Source: Corynebacterium afermentans subsp. afermentans
Lineage (GTDB): Bacteria > Actinomycetota > Actinomycetes > Mycobacteriales > Mycobacteriaceae
Length of the DNA stretch: 64,000 nt
Direction: 5' to 3'
Assembly (NCBI RefSeq): GCF_030408355.1
Contig: NZ_CP046606.1
Location: 682,001-746,000 of the forward strand
Part shown: one piece after another, positions 26,272 to 34,419 of the stretch
How positions within the stretch are numbered: position 1 is the first letter of the stretch
Layout: each line of letters starts with the position of its first letter
Program-made: the position numbers and the translations under genes
The notes under the pieces: generated by a model
The model's database searches: none
Told to the model about the DNA's origin: nothing
Seen by the model: only the letters and a program-made list of their open reading frames with translations

Positions 26272-26709
26272 GGGTTAGCTTCCTTACTCTTCTTGCCGCC
26301 CACGACACGATCGCTATGTGAGGAAAAGCGCCAGGTGAGAAGCGGAGTGAGGGTCCGCGACCAGCGCAAGTGCAATCGGTTGACGCAGGCGTATACGTGT
26401 ACTTCGACAACAGCGAGGAATCACCCTACCGTCTTAGGCCTCTATCTCATAATCGCGTCTGGCTGGCCTTTCGATCGCCCGACGCTAGCGACGCCCGGGG
26501 AGGGGCCACCGGGCCGAGGGGGCGTCGATAGGCGGAATGTGCAATTAGGTAAACGCGCACGTGAACTGTAAGATACTGCGGGTTATCCGGCGACCGCCGG
26601 ATGCAAAGACCATTTCGCACCCAACTCGGGCACGATCTTCGCGCTCGCTTCTCGTCGCGAGAGGCGCGGAGAACCGACCCGTAGTTCAATCCTGAGGGAG
26701 ACGAATCAA
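26272..26709. other. 438-bp divergent control region between two ribosomal-protein operons
   Basis: This space feeds rpmB-rpmG-rpsN-rpsR (minus) and rpmE-rpmF (plus). On the plus side I see a -10 TAAGAT (26570-26575) and a leader of about 130 nt with a hairpin. On the minus side several weak TANNNT hexamers but no convincing promoter. I looked for a Zur-type palindrome (TGAAAATNATTTTCA-like) and found none. Confidence 0.5.
26582..26709 (+). ncRNA. Candidate L31 leader of rpmE (autoregulatory mRNA structure)
   Basis: The untranslated leader of rpmE is long for this genome. It begins with a 7-bp stem ATCCGGC / GCCGGAT around GACC (26585-26602) and has further GC-rich pairing near 26640-26670. 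Actinobacterial and Corynebacteriaceae L31 leaders have been proposed as ribosomal-protein autoregulatory elements; membership here is inference from position and length. Confidence 0.4.
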
Positions 26710-26979
26710 ATGAGGAAAGACATTCACCCGGATTACCACCCGGTGATTTTCCAGGACGCAAACACGGGCCACAAGTTCCTGACGCGCTCCACCCTGACCT
26801 CCGCACGTACTGAGCAGTGGGAAGACGGCAACGAGTACCCGCTCGTGGTCGTGGACGTCACCGCTGAGTCCCACCCGTTCTGGACCGGCGCGCAGCGTCT
26901 CATGGACACCGCTGGCCGCGTGGAGAAGTTCAACCAGCGTTTCGGCGGCATGGCCCGCCGCAAGAAGAAGGCCAACTAG
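26710..26979 (+). CDS. rpmE2: Ribosomal protein L31, type B
   Basis: An 89-residue type B L31 ([41 protein letters not shown]) without the zinc-binding cysteines of type A. GAGGGAGA lies upstream as ribosome-binding site. Followed by rpmF in the same operon. Confidence 0.95.
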   Translation: MRKDIHPDYHPVIFQDANTGHKFLTRSTLTSARTEQWEDGNEYPLVVVDVTAESHPFWTGAQRLMDTAGRVEKFNQRFGGMARRKKKAN

Positions 26980-27000
26980 AGGGGATAAAGGAGACTCGTC

Positions 27001-27174
27001 ATGGCAACACCGAAGTTCAAGAAGTCCCGCGCGAACACGCGTATGCGTCGTTCCCAGTGGAAGGCCGACAACGCCGACCTGCAGACCGTCAAGATCGACG
27101 GCCAGGAAGTGCGCATCCCGCGCCGCCTGGTCAAGGCTGCTCAGGCCGGTCTGATCGACGTCGAGCAGTTCTAA
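27001..27174 (+). CDS. rpmF: Ribosomal protein L32, zinc-free form
   Basis: A 57-residue L32 ([35 protein letters not shown]), without the four cysteines of the zinc form. AAAGGAG upstream. It ends the rpmE2-rpmF operon. Confidence 0.93.
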   Translation: MATPKFKKSRANTRMRRSQWKADNADLQTVKIDGQEVRIPRRLVKAAQAGLIDVEQF

Positions 27175-27207
27175 GCTTCTAAGGGTCGCATTAGACCCAT
27201 CGAAGGA

Positions 27208-27238
27208 ACCGGGACCCCCAGGTGGGGCCCGGTTTTTT
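27208..27238 (+). terminator. Terminator after rpmF
   Basis: A stem of ACCGGG plus CCCC against GGGG plus CCCGGT with a one-base bulge, followed by TTTTTT. A smaller hairpin GGGTC/GACCC lies at 27183-27198. Confidence 0.8.
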
Positions 27239-27270
27239 CAGCTTAATTCAACGCTGAGGAAAATATAAGT

Positions 27271-27276
27271 CATAAT
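27271..27276 (+). promoter_or_regulatory. -10 element of mprA
   Basis: CATAAT, 6 nt before the mprA ATG, in a locally A/T-rich stretch; the ATG lacks a Shine-Dalgarno and is probably leaderless. Confidence 0.45.
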
Positions 27277-27282
27277 AATCCT

Positions 27283-27981
27283 ATGAAAATTCTCGTAGCC
27301 GACGACGAGCAGGCTGTCCGTGAGTCGCTGAGACGCTCACTGCGCTTCAACGGATACGACGTTGTGCTCGCCGTAGACGGCGAAGATGCGCTCGACCAGA
27401 TCCGTATTGAACAGCCTGATCTGACCATCCTCGACCTCATGATGCCCAAGCTCGACGGCCTGGGTGTCTGCCGTACCCTGCGATCCTCCGGGTACGACGG
27501 CCCGATCCTCATGCTCACGGCTCGCGACGGAGTGTCCGACCGTGTGGCCGGCCTGGACGCGGGCGCGGACGACTACCTGCCCAAGCCCTTCGCCTTGGAG
27601 GAGCTCCTGGCGCGTGTTGGCTCGCTGCTGCGCCGCACCCGCTCCGAGGCTCGCAAGGCCGCGGGCAAAGACCAGACCCGCCTCCAGTTCGAGGACCTGG
27701 TCATGGACACCTCCACCCGCGACGTCACCCGCGGCGGCCGGGCAATCTCGCTGACGCGTACCGAGTTTGCGCTGCTGCACCTGCTGCTGCAGAACCCGCG
27801 CCATGTGCTGGCCCGCCAGACCATCCTGGAAGAGGTGTGGGGCTACGACTTCCCGACCTCTGGCAACGCGCTGGAGGTCTACATCGGCTACCTGCGCCGC
27901 AAGACAGAAGCGGGCGGCGAATCGCGCCTGATCCACACCGTTCGCGGCGTCGGCTACGTCCTTCGGGAGACCGCTCCGTGA
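27283..27981 (+). CDS. mprA: MprA-type response regulator
   Basis: A 232-residue OmpR-family regulator. The receiver domain (1-120) has the acidic pocket (Asp7, Asp8), phospho-acceptor Asp51 in [10 protein letters not shown] and Lys101 in YLPKPF. The winged helix (about 130-230) binds DNA ([29 protein letters not shown]). Order mprA-mprB-pepD-moaB2 matches mycobacterial Rv0981-Rv0984, where MprA governs the envelope stress response. It overlaps mprB by 4 bp. Confidence 0.9.
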   Translation: MKILVADDEQAVRESLRRSLRFNGYDVVLAVDGEDALDQIRIEQPDLTILDLMMPKLDGLGVCRTLRSSGYDGPILMLTARDGVSDRVAGLDAGADDYLPKPFALEELLARVGSLLRRTRSEARKAAGKDQTRLQFEDLVMDTSTRDVTRGGRAISLTRTEFALLHLLLQNPRHVLARQTILEEVWGYDFPTSGNALEVYIGYLRRKTEAGGESRLIHTVRGVGYVLRETAP

Positions 27982-29459
27982 TTTTGCGGCGTTTCACAGG
28001 CGAAGCTGCTCTGCGGGGACAGGCCAATACCGGCCGGTCGCTGCCCAACAGCTTGGCCGTACTCGCCGGCGGCATCGTCGCCGTGGTCATTTTGTTGACC
28101 GCGCTGTTTACCTACCGGCTTTCAGAAACGACTCGTCTGACCGTCATGGACGATGACCTGCGCACCCGCACCTACGGCGTATCGCTGCAGTTGAAAGACC
28201 TGGACACGGACGATCAGGATGGCTTTGAAAAAGCCCTCGACGACTTCAGCCGATCCAGCCCGTGGGTGAAGGTCTCGGCCGCGCCCGCTGGCTCCAACGT
28301 GTTTTACGGCGACCCGGTGCCGGTGGCGGGGCCGTACACGGCGACGTCTTCAGGCGACATGCTCTCCCAACGCACCGTGGCGGGGGAGCGCGTGGTGGTG
28401 CGTCGCAGCGCCTCCGGTGTCACCGTGGCCATCGCAAAGCCGTTGGACGTGTTGAGCATCGTCTCCGGCAGTTGGGGAGCGGCCGCGCTCGTCCTCGCCG
28501 GCACAGGCGGGCTACTCGCCTGGATTGCGGGCGCGGTGATTTCCGCCGTTGGCCTCCGACCTGTGCGCCGGCTGCACCGAGCTATCGACGCCGCCAACGA
28601 GTCCGACCAGCTGACAGAGCTGCCCGTCGACGGCGACGACGAATTCGCGGACATCACCACCTCCGTGAATAAGATGATCGCCACGCTGGAAGACTCTAAG
28701 ACGCGCCAGGCACAGCTGGTGGCGGACGCCGGCCACGAGTTGAAAACCCCGCTGACCTCGATGCGCACGAACATCGAGCTGTTGATGATGCTGTACAACT
28801 CCGGACAACAAGATCAGATCTCGGAGCAGGACCGCAAGGACTTAGAGCGCGACGTGATGGCGCAAATGGAGGAAATGTCCATCCTCATCGGCGACTTGGT
28901 GGATCTGACGCGAGACGAAGCGCAGCAGGGCGCCGAGCCCGAGGATCTCCGCCTCGACGAGGTGCTGGAGGAAGCACTCGACCGCGTGCGGCGCCGCCGC
29001 CCGGACCTGGCGTTCCAATTCGAAGCGGACCCGTGGGTCATCACCGGCGACCGGTTCGCCATGGGCCGCGCCCCGATCAACCTCATCGATAACGCCGCGA
29101 AGTGGTCGCCGCAGGGCGGCACCGTGCGCGTGTCGCTGAAGGCGGCGAAGCGCAACGCGGTGCTCATTGTCGACGACTCCGGCCCCGGCATCCCCGAGGA
29201 CCAGCGCGAGAAGGTGTTCGAGCGCTTCTACCGCGCGCCCGAATCCCGCTCGATGCCGGGGTCCGGTTTGGGCCTGGCCATTGTGAAGCAGGTCTTTGAC
29301 CGCCACAACGCAACCATCGTGGCGGAGGAGTCCGACGACGGCGGCGCACGCTTCCGCGTGGTGTTCCCAGGCCGCCCGCCGCAAACGGACAACGAGGATG
29401 CTGACGCCACAGCCGCAGAAACCCAGGCGCGTGTGATTCCGCGCAAGAGCTACAGCTAG
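27978..29459 (+). CDS. mprB: MprB-type sensor histidine kinase
   Basis: A 493-residue sensor. Transmembrane segments lie at about 28-47 and 165-190 and enclose an extracytoplasmic sensor region. HAMP follows (193-240), then the H-box [14 protein letters not shown] (His253), the N-box [12 protein letters not shown] and the G-boxes [11 protein letters not shown] and [10 protein letters not shown]. It starts with a GTG that overlaps the mprA stop (GTGA). The phosphorelay partner is MprA, and the HtrA-like protease downstream is the likely target. Confidence 0.9.
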   Translation: MILRRFTGEAALRGQANTGRSLPNSLAVLAGGIVAVVILLTALFTYRLSETTRLTVMDDDLRTRTYGVSLQLKDLDTDDQDGFEKALDDFSRSSPWVKVSAAPAGSNVFYGDPVPVAGPYTATSSGDMLSQRTVAGERVVVRRSASGVTVAIAKPLDVLSIVSGSWGAAALVLAGTGGLLAWIAGAVISAVGLRPVRRLHRAIDAANESDQLTELPVDGDDEFADITTSVNKMIATLEDSKTRQAQLVADAGHELKTPLTSMRTNIELLMMLYNSGQQDQISEQDRKDLERDVMAQMEEMSILIGDLVDLTRDEAQQGAEPEDLRLDEVLEEALDRVRRRRPDLAFQFEADPWVITGDRFAMGRAPINLIDNAAKWSPQGGTVRVSLKAAKRNAVLIVDDSGPGIPEDQREKVFERFYRAPESRSMPGSGLGLAIVKQVFDRHNATIVAEESDDGGARFRVVFPGRPPQTDNEDADATAAETQARVIPRKSYS

Positions 29460-29482
29460 ACCCGCAGGCTAACGCGCACAGC

Positions 29483-29501
29483 AATTGTTCAGGAATTGTT
29501 A
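29483..29501 (+). promoter_or_regulatory. MprA-box-like direct repeat
   Basis: AATTGTTC AGG AATTGTTA: two 8-bp direct repeats (7 of 8 identical) separated by 3 bp. That is the architecture described for the mycobacterial MprA box. It lies about 60 bp upstream of the presumed transcription start of the HtrA-like gene. Confidence 0.5.
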
Positions 29502-29546
29502 CGAAACGCGGTGCATGCCCTCAAGTTCTGCCACAGGGCGGCGGGG

Positions 29547-29552
29547 CATAAT
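29547..29552 (+). promoter_or_regulatory. -10 element of the htrA/pepD gene
   Basis: CATAAT, 8 nt before the ATG at 29561; there is no Shine-Dalgarno. Confidence 0.45.
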
Positions 29553-29560
29553 GGCCCGTC

Positions 29561-30826
29561 ATGAGTGAAACGAACTTCCCGGAAGACACTTCCAGTTTTC
29601 CGTCGAACAATGGCGTTTACCAGGTGCCGTCTCAGCCCCAGGCGTACAGCCGCCGTGCCAACGACGGCAAAGGCGGCAAGGGCATTGCAGGGGCATTTGC
29701 CGTTGCGCTGGCAACGGCTCTCGTTGCAGGCGGTGGCGCGGGCTACTTCGCCGGCTCGACCCAGGCGGGCAAGGGGACGCAGAGCGCGCTGGAAAGTGCT
29801 CCGGACAGCTCCTCGGAGGATTCCCGGAATGGATCTGGCGGTGTGTCGTCGCAAAGCGAACTGCGTAACCCGACAGTTGCGGACCCGGCCGAGGCCCCCG
29901 AAGGCTCGGTAGAGCAGGTGGCCGCCGCGGTGCTGCCCGCGGTGGTCTCCATCGAGGTGGCCACGCCCCGCGGCAGTGCGGAAGGCTCCGGCTCCATCAT
30001 TTCCGCAGACGGCTATGTGTTGACCAACCACCACGTCATCGCCGGCGCCGACACGCCCGGGTCGAAGGTGCAGGTCACGTTTAACGACGGCTCACGCCGC
30101 AGCGCACAGTTCGTCGCCTCCGACGTCAACACGGATGTCGGCGTGCTCAAGATCGACGACGTCAACGACCTGCAGGTGATGCGATTCGGCAACTCCGACG
30201 AACTGCGCGTGGGTCAGGAGGTCGTCGCCGTGGGCTCGCCGCTGGGGCTATCCGCCACTGTGACCAGCGGCATCGTCTCCGCGCTCAACCGCCCGGTGCG
30301 CGCCTCCCAAGGCGGTGGGGAAAGCTCGCTGATGGACGGCATCCAAACCGACGCCGCGATCAACCCGGGCAACTCCGGCGGCCCGCTGGTGGACCGCAGC
30401 GGCAACTTGATCGGCATGAACTCCGCGATTGCTTCGCTGTCCGCGGGCGGCATGGGGCAGGGCGGCCAGGGCGGCTCCATCGGCCTCGGCTTTGCCATCC
30501 CGTCGAACTTTGCCAAGCGGGTGGCGGAGCAGCTCATTGAAACGGGCGAAGCGACCCAGCCGATGCTCGGTGTGCGCGTGAGCGTGATGCAGGGCTTCGG
30601 CGGCGGTGCCGTGGTGGCGGGGGTGGAGCCCGGCAGCCCCGGCGAGAAGGCCGGCCTGAAACCTGGTGACGTAATCACGCGCCTGAACGACCGGCCCATC
30701 GACTCTGCCGACGCCCTGATCGCCGCGACGCGTTCCAAGGCGTTCGGGGAGACAGTGACGCTGCAAGTGCAGCGGGAGGGGGAGTCTCAGCCGATTCCGG
30801 TAGAGGTGACCTTAAGTTCCGAGTAA
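29561..30826 (+). CDS. pepD: HtrA/PepD-like membrane-anchored serine protease
   Basis: A 421-residue protease. A cytoplasmic tail (1-40) and one transmembrane segment (about 42-65) lead to a Ser-rich linker, the trypsin-like domain with His158 (TNHHVI), Asp192 (NTDVGVLK) and Ser272 (NPGNSGGPL), and one PDZ domain (about 325-415, GEKAGLKPGDVI). It performs envelope quality control and is likely induced through MprAB, as its mycobacterial counterpart PepD is. A candidate MprA box lies upstream. Confidence 0.92.
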   Translation: MSETNFPEDTSSFPSNNGVYQVPSQPQAYSRRANDGKGGKGIAGAFAVALATALVAGGGAGYFAGSTQAGKGTQSALESAPDSSSEDSRNGSGGVSSQSELRNPTVADPAEAPEGSVEQVAAAVLPAVVSIEVATPRGSAEGSGSIISADGYVLTNHHVIAGADTPGSKVQVTFNDGSRRSAQFVASDVNTDVGVLKIDDVNDLQVMRFGNSDELRVGQEVVAVGSPLGLSATVTSGIVSALNRPVRASQGGGESSLMDGIQTDAAINPGNSGGPLVDRSGNLIGMNSAIASLSAGGMGQGGQGGSIGLGFAIPSNFAKRVAEQLIETGEATQPMLGVRVSVMQGFGGGAVVAGVEPGSPGEKAGLKPGDVITRLNDRPIDSADALIAATRSKAFGETVTLQVQREGESQPIPVEVTLSSE

Positions 30827-30877
30827 CTTCATATCTGACCTATCCGCCCCGTTATGTCTTAAGGGAGTCTGACCACG

Positions 30878-31438
30878 ATGCCGGAATTGTTTGACGCGCT
30901 CGACATCACCGAGCCGGACGATGCGACGCTGCGCGCGTCCGAGCTGGAGAGCGATTCCCCGACGTCGCCGGGCGCCATCGTCGTGCTGGTGGGCGACCGC
31001 CGCTACGACGCGCCGGGCGACAACACCGACGAGATGGTGGTGGAGCTTTTGCGCGAGGCTGGCTTTGTGGTCGATGGCGTGGTGCGCGTGAAGTCCAAGA
31101 AGTCTGAGATCCGCAAGGCCATTGAAACTGGCGTGGTCGGCGGCGTGGATCTGGTGCTCACGCTGGGAGGCACGGGCGTCGGCCCGCGCGATAAGACGCC
31201 GGAAGCGACCCGCGCGGTCATCGACAAGGTGGTCCCCGGCGTCAGCCAGGCCATCCGCTCGTCCGGCCAGGCGTGCGGTGCAGTGGACGCGTGCACCTCC
31301 CGCGGCATCTGCGGCGTGTCCGGTTCCACGGTCGTGGTCAACCTCGCGTCCTCGCGCCAGGCGATTCGCGATGGTGTGTCGACGGCGACTCCGCTGGTAC
31401 GCCACCTCATCGACGAGCTGAACCAGCACTCGGTATAA
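30878..31438 (+). CDS. moaB2: MoaB/Mog-family molybdopterin biosynthesis protein
   Basis: A 186-residue protein with the MPT-binding fold. LTLGGTGVGPRDKTPEATRA is the GGTG loop and acidic substrate site of the MogA/MoaB family, which adenylylates molybdopterin. SRGICGVSGSTVVVNL is the second loop. An N-terminal extension of about 30 residues is acidic. It follows pepD as in mycobacteria (Rv0984). AAGGGAG upstream is the ribosome-binding site. Confidence 0.88.
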   Translation: MPELFDALDITEPDDATLRASELESDSPTSPGAIVVLVGDRRYDAPGDNTDEMVVELLREAGFVVDGVVRVKSKKSEIRKAIETGVVGGVDLVLTLGGTGVGPRDKTPEATRAVIDKVVPGVSQAIRSSGQACGAVDACTSRGICGVSGSTVVVNLASSRQAIRDGVSTATPLVRHLIDELNQHSV

Positions 31439-31461
31439 CCCCGGCGCAGTACAGCAGGCAG

Positions 31462-31659
31462 ATGGAACGCAAACGTAGGCGCGCCGTGCGCAAAGCGGAC
31501 GTGGAATACGACCGGTCCGCGGACGCCGCGCCAAACACACAGGCAGAAGAAAACCCGGCCCTGGACGCTGAGCGCGAGGTGCTGCTCGGCGACGAAGAGC
31601 CGGGTTTGACGGGCCGCGATTTCTATGAGGCGGAGCGGCCTCCGCACTACGGGGAGTAG
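31462..31659 (+). CDS. Small conserved-looking protein of unknown function
   Basis: 65 residues: a very basic start (MERKRRRAVRKAD), a charged middle and the end GRDFYEAERPPHYGE. No family recognised. The frame is 23 bp behind moaB2 on the same strand with a weak AGCAGG before the ATG. The strongly polar composition suggests a real but disordered protein. Confidence 0.6.
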   Translation: MERKRRRAVRKADVEYDRSADAAPNTQAEENPALDAEREVLLGDEEPGLTGRDFYEAERPPHYGE

Positions 31660-31687
31660 CTTTCAGCCAGTCCCGCTCAAGGACGAA

Positions 31688-32110
31688 CTAGTTCAGCGGC
31701 TTGTGAACGTTGTTCGGGTTCTGGCCTGCAAGCAGGTCGCGGATCTCCGTGAGCAGCTCGGTGTCGGTCGGCTCCGGCTCATCCGGGTCGATGCCCTTGC
31801 GCCGCTTCTGCGCCTCGTCCAGCTTGTTCATCGGAGCGACGAGCAGGAAGTAGATCACTGCGGCGATGAGCAGGAAGTTGATGATGGCGGTGAGGACGGC
31901 GCCGAAGTCGACGAAGGTCGCCTCGTTGCCCTCGCGGACGAAGAAGCCCAGGCCGGAGTAGTCTAGGCCGCCGAGGGCTGCGATGAGCGGGTTGATGATC
32001 GCGTCGGAGAACGCGGTGACAACTGCGGTGAATGTCGCGCCGATGACGACGCCGACGGCAAGCTCGATGACGTTGCCGCGCATGATGAAGTCTTTAAATC
32101 CTTGAAGCAT
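31688..32110 (-). CDS. mscL: Large-conductance mechanosensitive channel MscL
   Basis: A 140-residue channel. The N-terminal amphipathic helix MLQGFKDFIMRGNV leads to TM1 (AVGVVIGATFTAVVTAF) with its Gly/Ala packing motif, then a periplasmic loop and TM2 (about 75-97). A C-terminal helix ends in LLTEIRDLLAG. It releases solutes on hypo-osmotic shock. The ATG at 32110 fits the conserved N-terminus; it lies inside the end of the SAF gene (17-bp overlap), so the two are co-translated. Confidence 0.94.
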   Translation of the reverse strand: MLQGFKDFIMRGNVIELAVGVVIGATFTAVVTAFSDAIINPLIAALGGLDYSGLGFFVREGNEATFVDFGAVLTAIINFLLIAAVIYFLLVAPMNKLDEAQKRRKGIDPDEPEPTDTELLTEIRDLLAGQNPNNVHKPLN

Positions 32111-32738
32111 GCTTCGGGATATTAAACGCGCGCTCACGGTTGCTCAATACCAGCGTGAGCGGTTCCGACAGGGAAGCGGCGGCCACGGCTGCAGCCTCAC
32201 CCTGTCTGAGCAGCACTAACACCGCGTCACCTTCTCCAGATGTGACGACAATCCCATTTTTAGCAACCACGCGGGGCCCTTGGCCCACAACGTCAACTTC
32301 TGCCCCGTGATGCAGCATGGGCAAAATGTCCGGTTCCGCCAGCGGCACTGGAACCATGGAGAACTCCTCGCCGTCCGGTTTGTCCTGGGTGAGCAGGCCC
32401 GCCAGATCGGGCCCGACTAGGCGCGTGGCCGTGACTACTTCGCCGCGGGAGGCGGCCGCCGCGAGCAGTTGCCCCTCCGCCAACGCCGCGTCGTCGAGCG
32501 CGTTGTCGGGCACCGACTCCGCCGGGAGCCGCCGCAGCTCCAGGTCGTCCGCGCTGAGCACGGTGCCGGGGGCGACATCGCGGGAGAAGGTCAGCGCTGG
32601 CGGGTCGGACCGTGAGGCGTCGATAAGCACATGCAGCACAGCGGCGACGACGAGGAAGACGGCTATCGCCCTGCGGATGAGCACGGAGCGGCGGTAGCCG
32701 GGGGAGCGGAGGTTGTTGAAGCGCGCGGAGAGGTCCAT
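32094..32738 (-). CDS. SAF-domain membrane protein (CpaB/RcpC-like)
   Basis: A 214-residue protein with one transmembrane segment (about 22-42) and an extracytoplasmic SAF domain: TFSRDVAPGTVLSADDLELR then VVTATRLVGPDL. Such domains occur in Flp-pilus assembly proteins (CpaB/RcpC), but no pilus genes are nearby, so the function is open. It forms a pair with mscL. Confidence 0.8.
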   Translation of the reverse strand: MDLSARFNNLRSPGYRRSVLIRRAIAVFLVVAAVLHVLIDASRSDPPALTFSRDVAPGTVLSADDLELRRLPAESVPDNALDDAALAEGQLLAAAASRGEVVTATRLVGPDLAGLLTQDKPDGEEFSMVPVPLAEPDILPMLHHGAEVDVVGQGPRVVAKNGIVVTSGEGDAVLVLLRQGEAAAVAAASLSEPLTLVLSNRERAFNIPKHASRI

Positions 32739-32772
32739 GGGAATAAGACGGCGTAAAGCGCGCCTCGGTTCC

Positions 32773-33351
32773 CTAGACGCGGAAGAAACCCTCCGGCGTG
32801 ATCACGGCGTCCACCGCCTGGTCGTGCGCGTCATGCGGCACAGCGTCGACAACCTCCCAGTCGTAGACCACTGCCGCAACGGGAACATCCAGGTTCGACA
32901 ACGCTCGGTCGTAGTAGCCGGCGCCTTTGCCCAATCGCATGCCCTGCCTATCGACGGCTAACGCCGGCGCCACCACCAGCCCGCAGGAGCGCAACACGTT
33001 TGAGGTGAAGCGCGGGCCCGTCGGCTCAGTGATCCCCAAGGCGCCGGCCGTATCCGCGGCCCCGAGCTGCGCCCAAGCGAGCACCCCGCCCGGTAAAGAA
33101 ATGGGTAAAAACGGCGTGCGCGCCACAGCGACGAGCTGTGCCGCGAAATCCGCAGGGCCAGGCTCGGAGGCGAGCGGGTTATAGGCGGCGATGTTGGTGC
33201 CGCGCGCGTTGAAATCGTCGATGCACGCCAAGGTGGCCGCGACTATTGCCTGGTCGAGCTTTTGTTTTCGTTCCGTGCCGCGTAGCTCGCGCCGGTTGGC
33301 GAGGTGCGCCGCACGCATGGCGGCCTTCCGGGATTGGGTGGTTGCGTCCAC
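32773..33351 (-). CDS. 5-formyltetrahydrofolate cyclo-ligase
   Basis: A 192-residue enzyme converting 5-formyl-THF to 5,10-methenyl-THF with ATP. The C-terminal signature RLGKGAGYYDRAL binds ATP/phosphate. SRKAAMRAAHLANRREL is the usual basic N-terminus. The frame begins with a GTG at 33351; the ATG at 33318 is a possible alternative. It is divergent from galU across 75 bp, as in mycobacteria (Rv0992c/Rv0993). Confidence 0.88.
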   Translation of the reverse strand: MDATTQSRKAAMRAAHLANRRELRGTERKQKLDQAIVAATLACIDDFNARGTNIAAYNPLASEPGPADFAAQLVAVARTPFLPISLPGGVLAWAQLGAADTAGALGITEPTGPRFTSNVLRSCGLVVAPALAVDRQGMRLGKGAGYYDRALSNLDVPVAAVVYDWEVVDAVPHDAHDQAVDAVITPEGFFRV

Positions 33352-33412
33352 TTCGGGGTGCTTACTCCTTGCTTCTTACGGGTCGCAGCCCGGTTGTGAA
33401 GGTTGGGGGCTG

Positions 33413-33418
33413 TAGGCT
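33413..33418 (+). promoter_or_regulatory. -10 element of galU
   Basis: TAGGCT, 8 nt before the ATG at 33427. No Shine-Dalgarno is seen. Confidence 0.45.
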
Positions 33419-33426
33419 TTGCGTTT

Positions 33427-34401
33427 ATGCAGAATTCTACTGACCTTCCCGTTGATGCTGCGAACGCTTCTGTGAAGACTGTTGTGGTTCCGGCGGCGGG
33501 TATGGGGACTCGTTTTTTGCCGGCGACGAAGACGGTGCCGAAGGAGCTTTTGCCGGTGGTGGATACCCCGGGCATTGAGCTGATTGCTGAGGAGGCTGCG
33601 GCGGCTGGGGCGCAGCGTTTGGCTGTGGTGGTCGCGCCGAATAAGGAAGAGATCATGCGGCACTTCGGCGAGTTTTCGGACTTGCAGGACCTGATGGTCG
33701 CCCGCGGCAAGCAGGCCCAGGCGGACAAGGTCGCCCGCGCCAACGGGTTGATTGAGGCTGTGGCGGTCACCCAGGATGAGCCGCTTGGGCTTGGCCATGC
33801 GGTTGGTTGCGCGGAAGAAGCGTTGGACGACGACGAGGATGCGGTTGCTGTGATGCTGCCGGATGATCTTGTGTTGCCGGCGGGTGTGATGGACAAGATG
33901 GTCGCTGTGCGCAATGCACTCGGGGGTTCGGTGTTGTGCGCGTTTAACGTCTCGCGCGAGGAGGTGTTCAACTACGGCGTGTTCGACGTGGAGGATGCCC
34001 AGGCTGATGTTGATGGCGTTGAGGTGCTCAAGGTGCGTGGCATGGTGGAAAAGCCTGCTGTTGAGGATGCGCCGTCGACGCTGGTGGCTGTCGGTAGGTA
34101 CCTGTTGGACCGGGGGATTTTTGATGCGTTGCGGCGTATTGAGCCGGGTAAGGGTGGGGAGCTGCAGCTGACTGATGCGATTGAGTTGATGATCTCTGAG
34201 GGGCATCCGGTGCATGTGGTGGTGCATGAGGGCAAGCGTCACGATCTGGGCAACCCTGGTGGCTACATCCCGGCGAATGTGGACTTCGGTCTGCGCGATG
34301 AGAAGTATGGCGCGGCGCTGTATACCGCGGTGAAGAAAATCATCGCCGACTTCGAGGCAGAACACCCCGAGGTTGCCGCAAAGGCGCAGGACAACGCGTA
34401 G
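33427..34401 (+). CDS. galU: UTP-glucose-1-phosphate uridylyltransferase
   Basis: A 324-residue nucleotidyltransferase making UDP-glucose for glycolipids and polysaccharides. VVPAAGMGTRFLPATK is the nucleotide-binding signature; KELLPVVDTPGIE, QDEPLGLGHAVGCAE and VVHEGKRHDLGNPGGY are family motifs. ATG 33427 is chosen over 33403 because of the promoter spacing and the fit of the N-terminus. Third-codon-position base use changes abruptly along the gene (T/G-rich at 33427-33640 and 34030-34250, C-rich between), which is unlike its neighbours. Confidence 0.94.
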   Translation: MQNSTDLPVDAANASVKTVVVPAAGMGTRFLPATKTVPKELLPVVDTPGIELIAEEAAAAGAQRLAVVVAPNKEEIMRHFGEFSDLQDLMVARGKQAQADKVARANGLIEAVAVTQDEPLGLGHAVGCAEEALDDDEDAVAVMLPDDLVLPAGVMDKMVAVRNALGGSVLCAFNVSREEVFNYGVFDVEDAQADVDGVEVLKVRGMVEKPAVEDAPSTLVAVGRYLLDRGIFDALRRIEPGKGGELQLTDAIELMISEGHPVHVVVHEGKRHDLGNPGGYIPANVDFGLRDEKYGAALYTAVKKIIADFEAEHPEVAAKAQDNA

Positions 34402-34419
34402 ACGAAAGGGGCACGGGCC

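Noticed and set aside
26272..26709. A Zur box controlling the zinc-free ribosomal proteins
   Set aside because: No A/T-rich palindrome resembling TGAAAATNATTTTCA is present in the divergent region.
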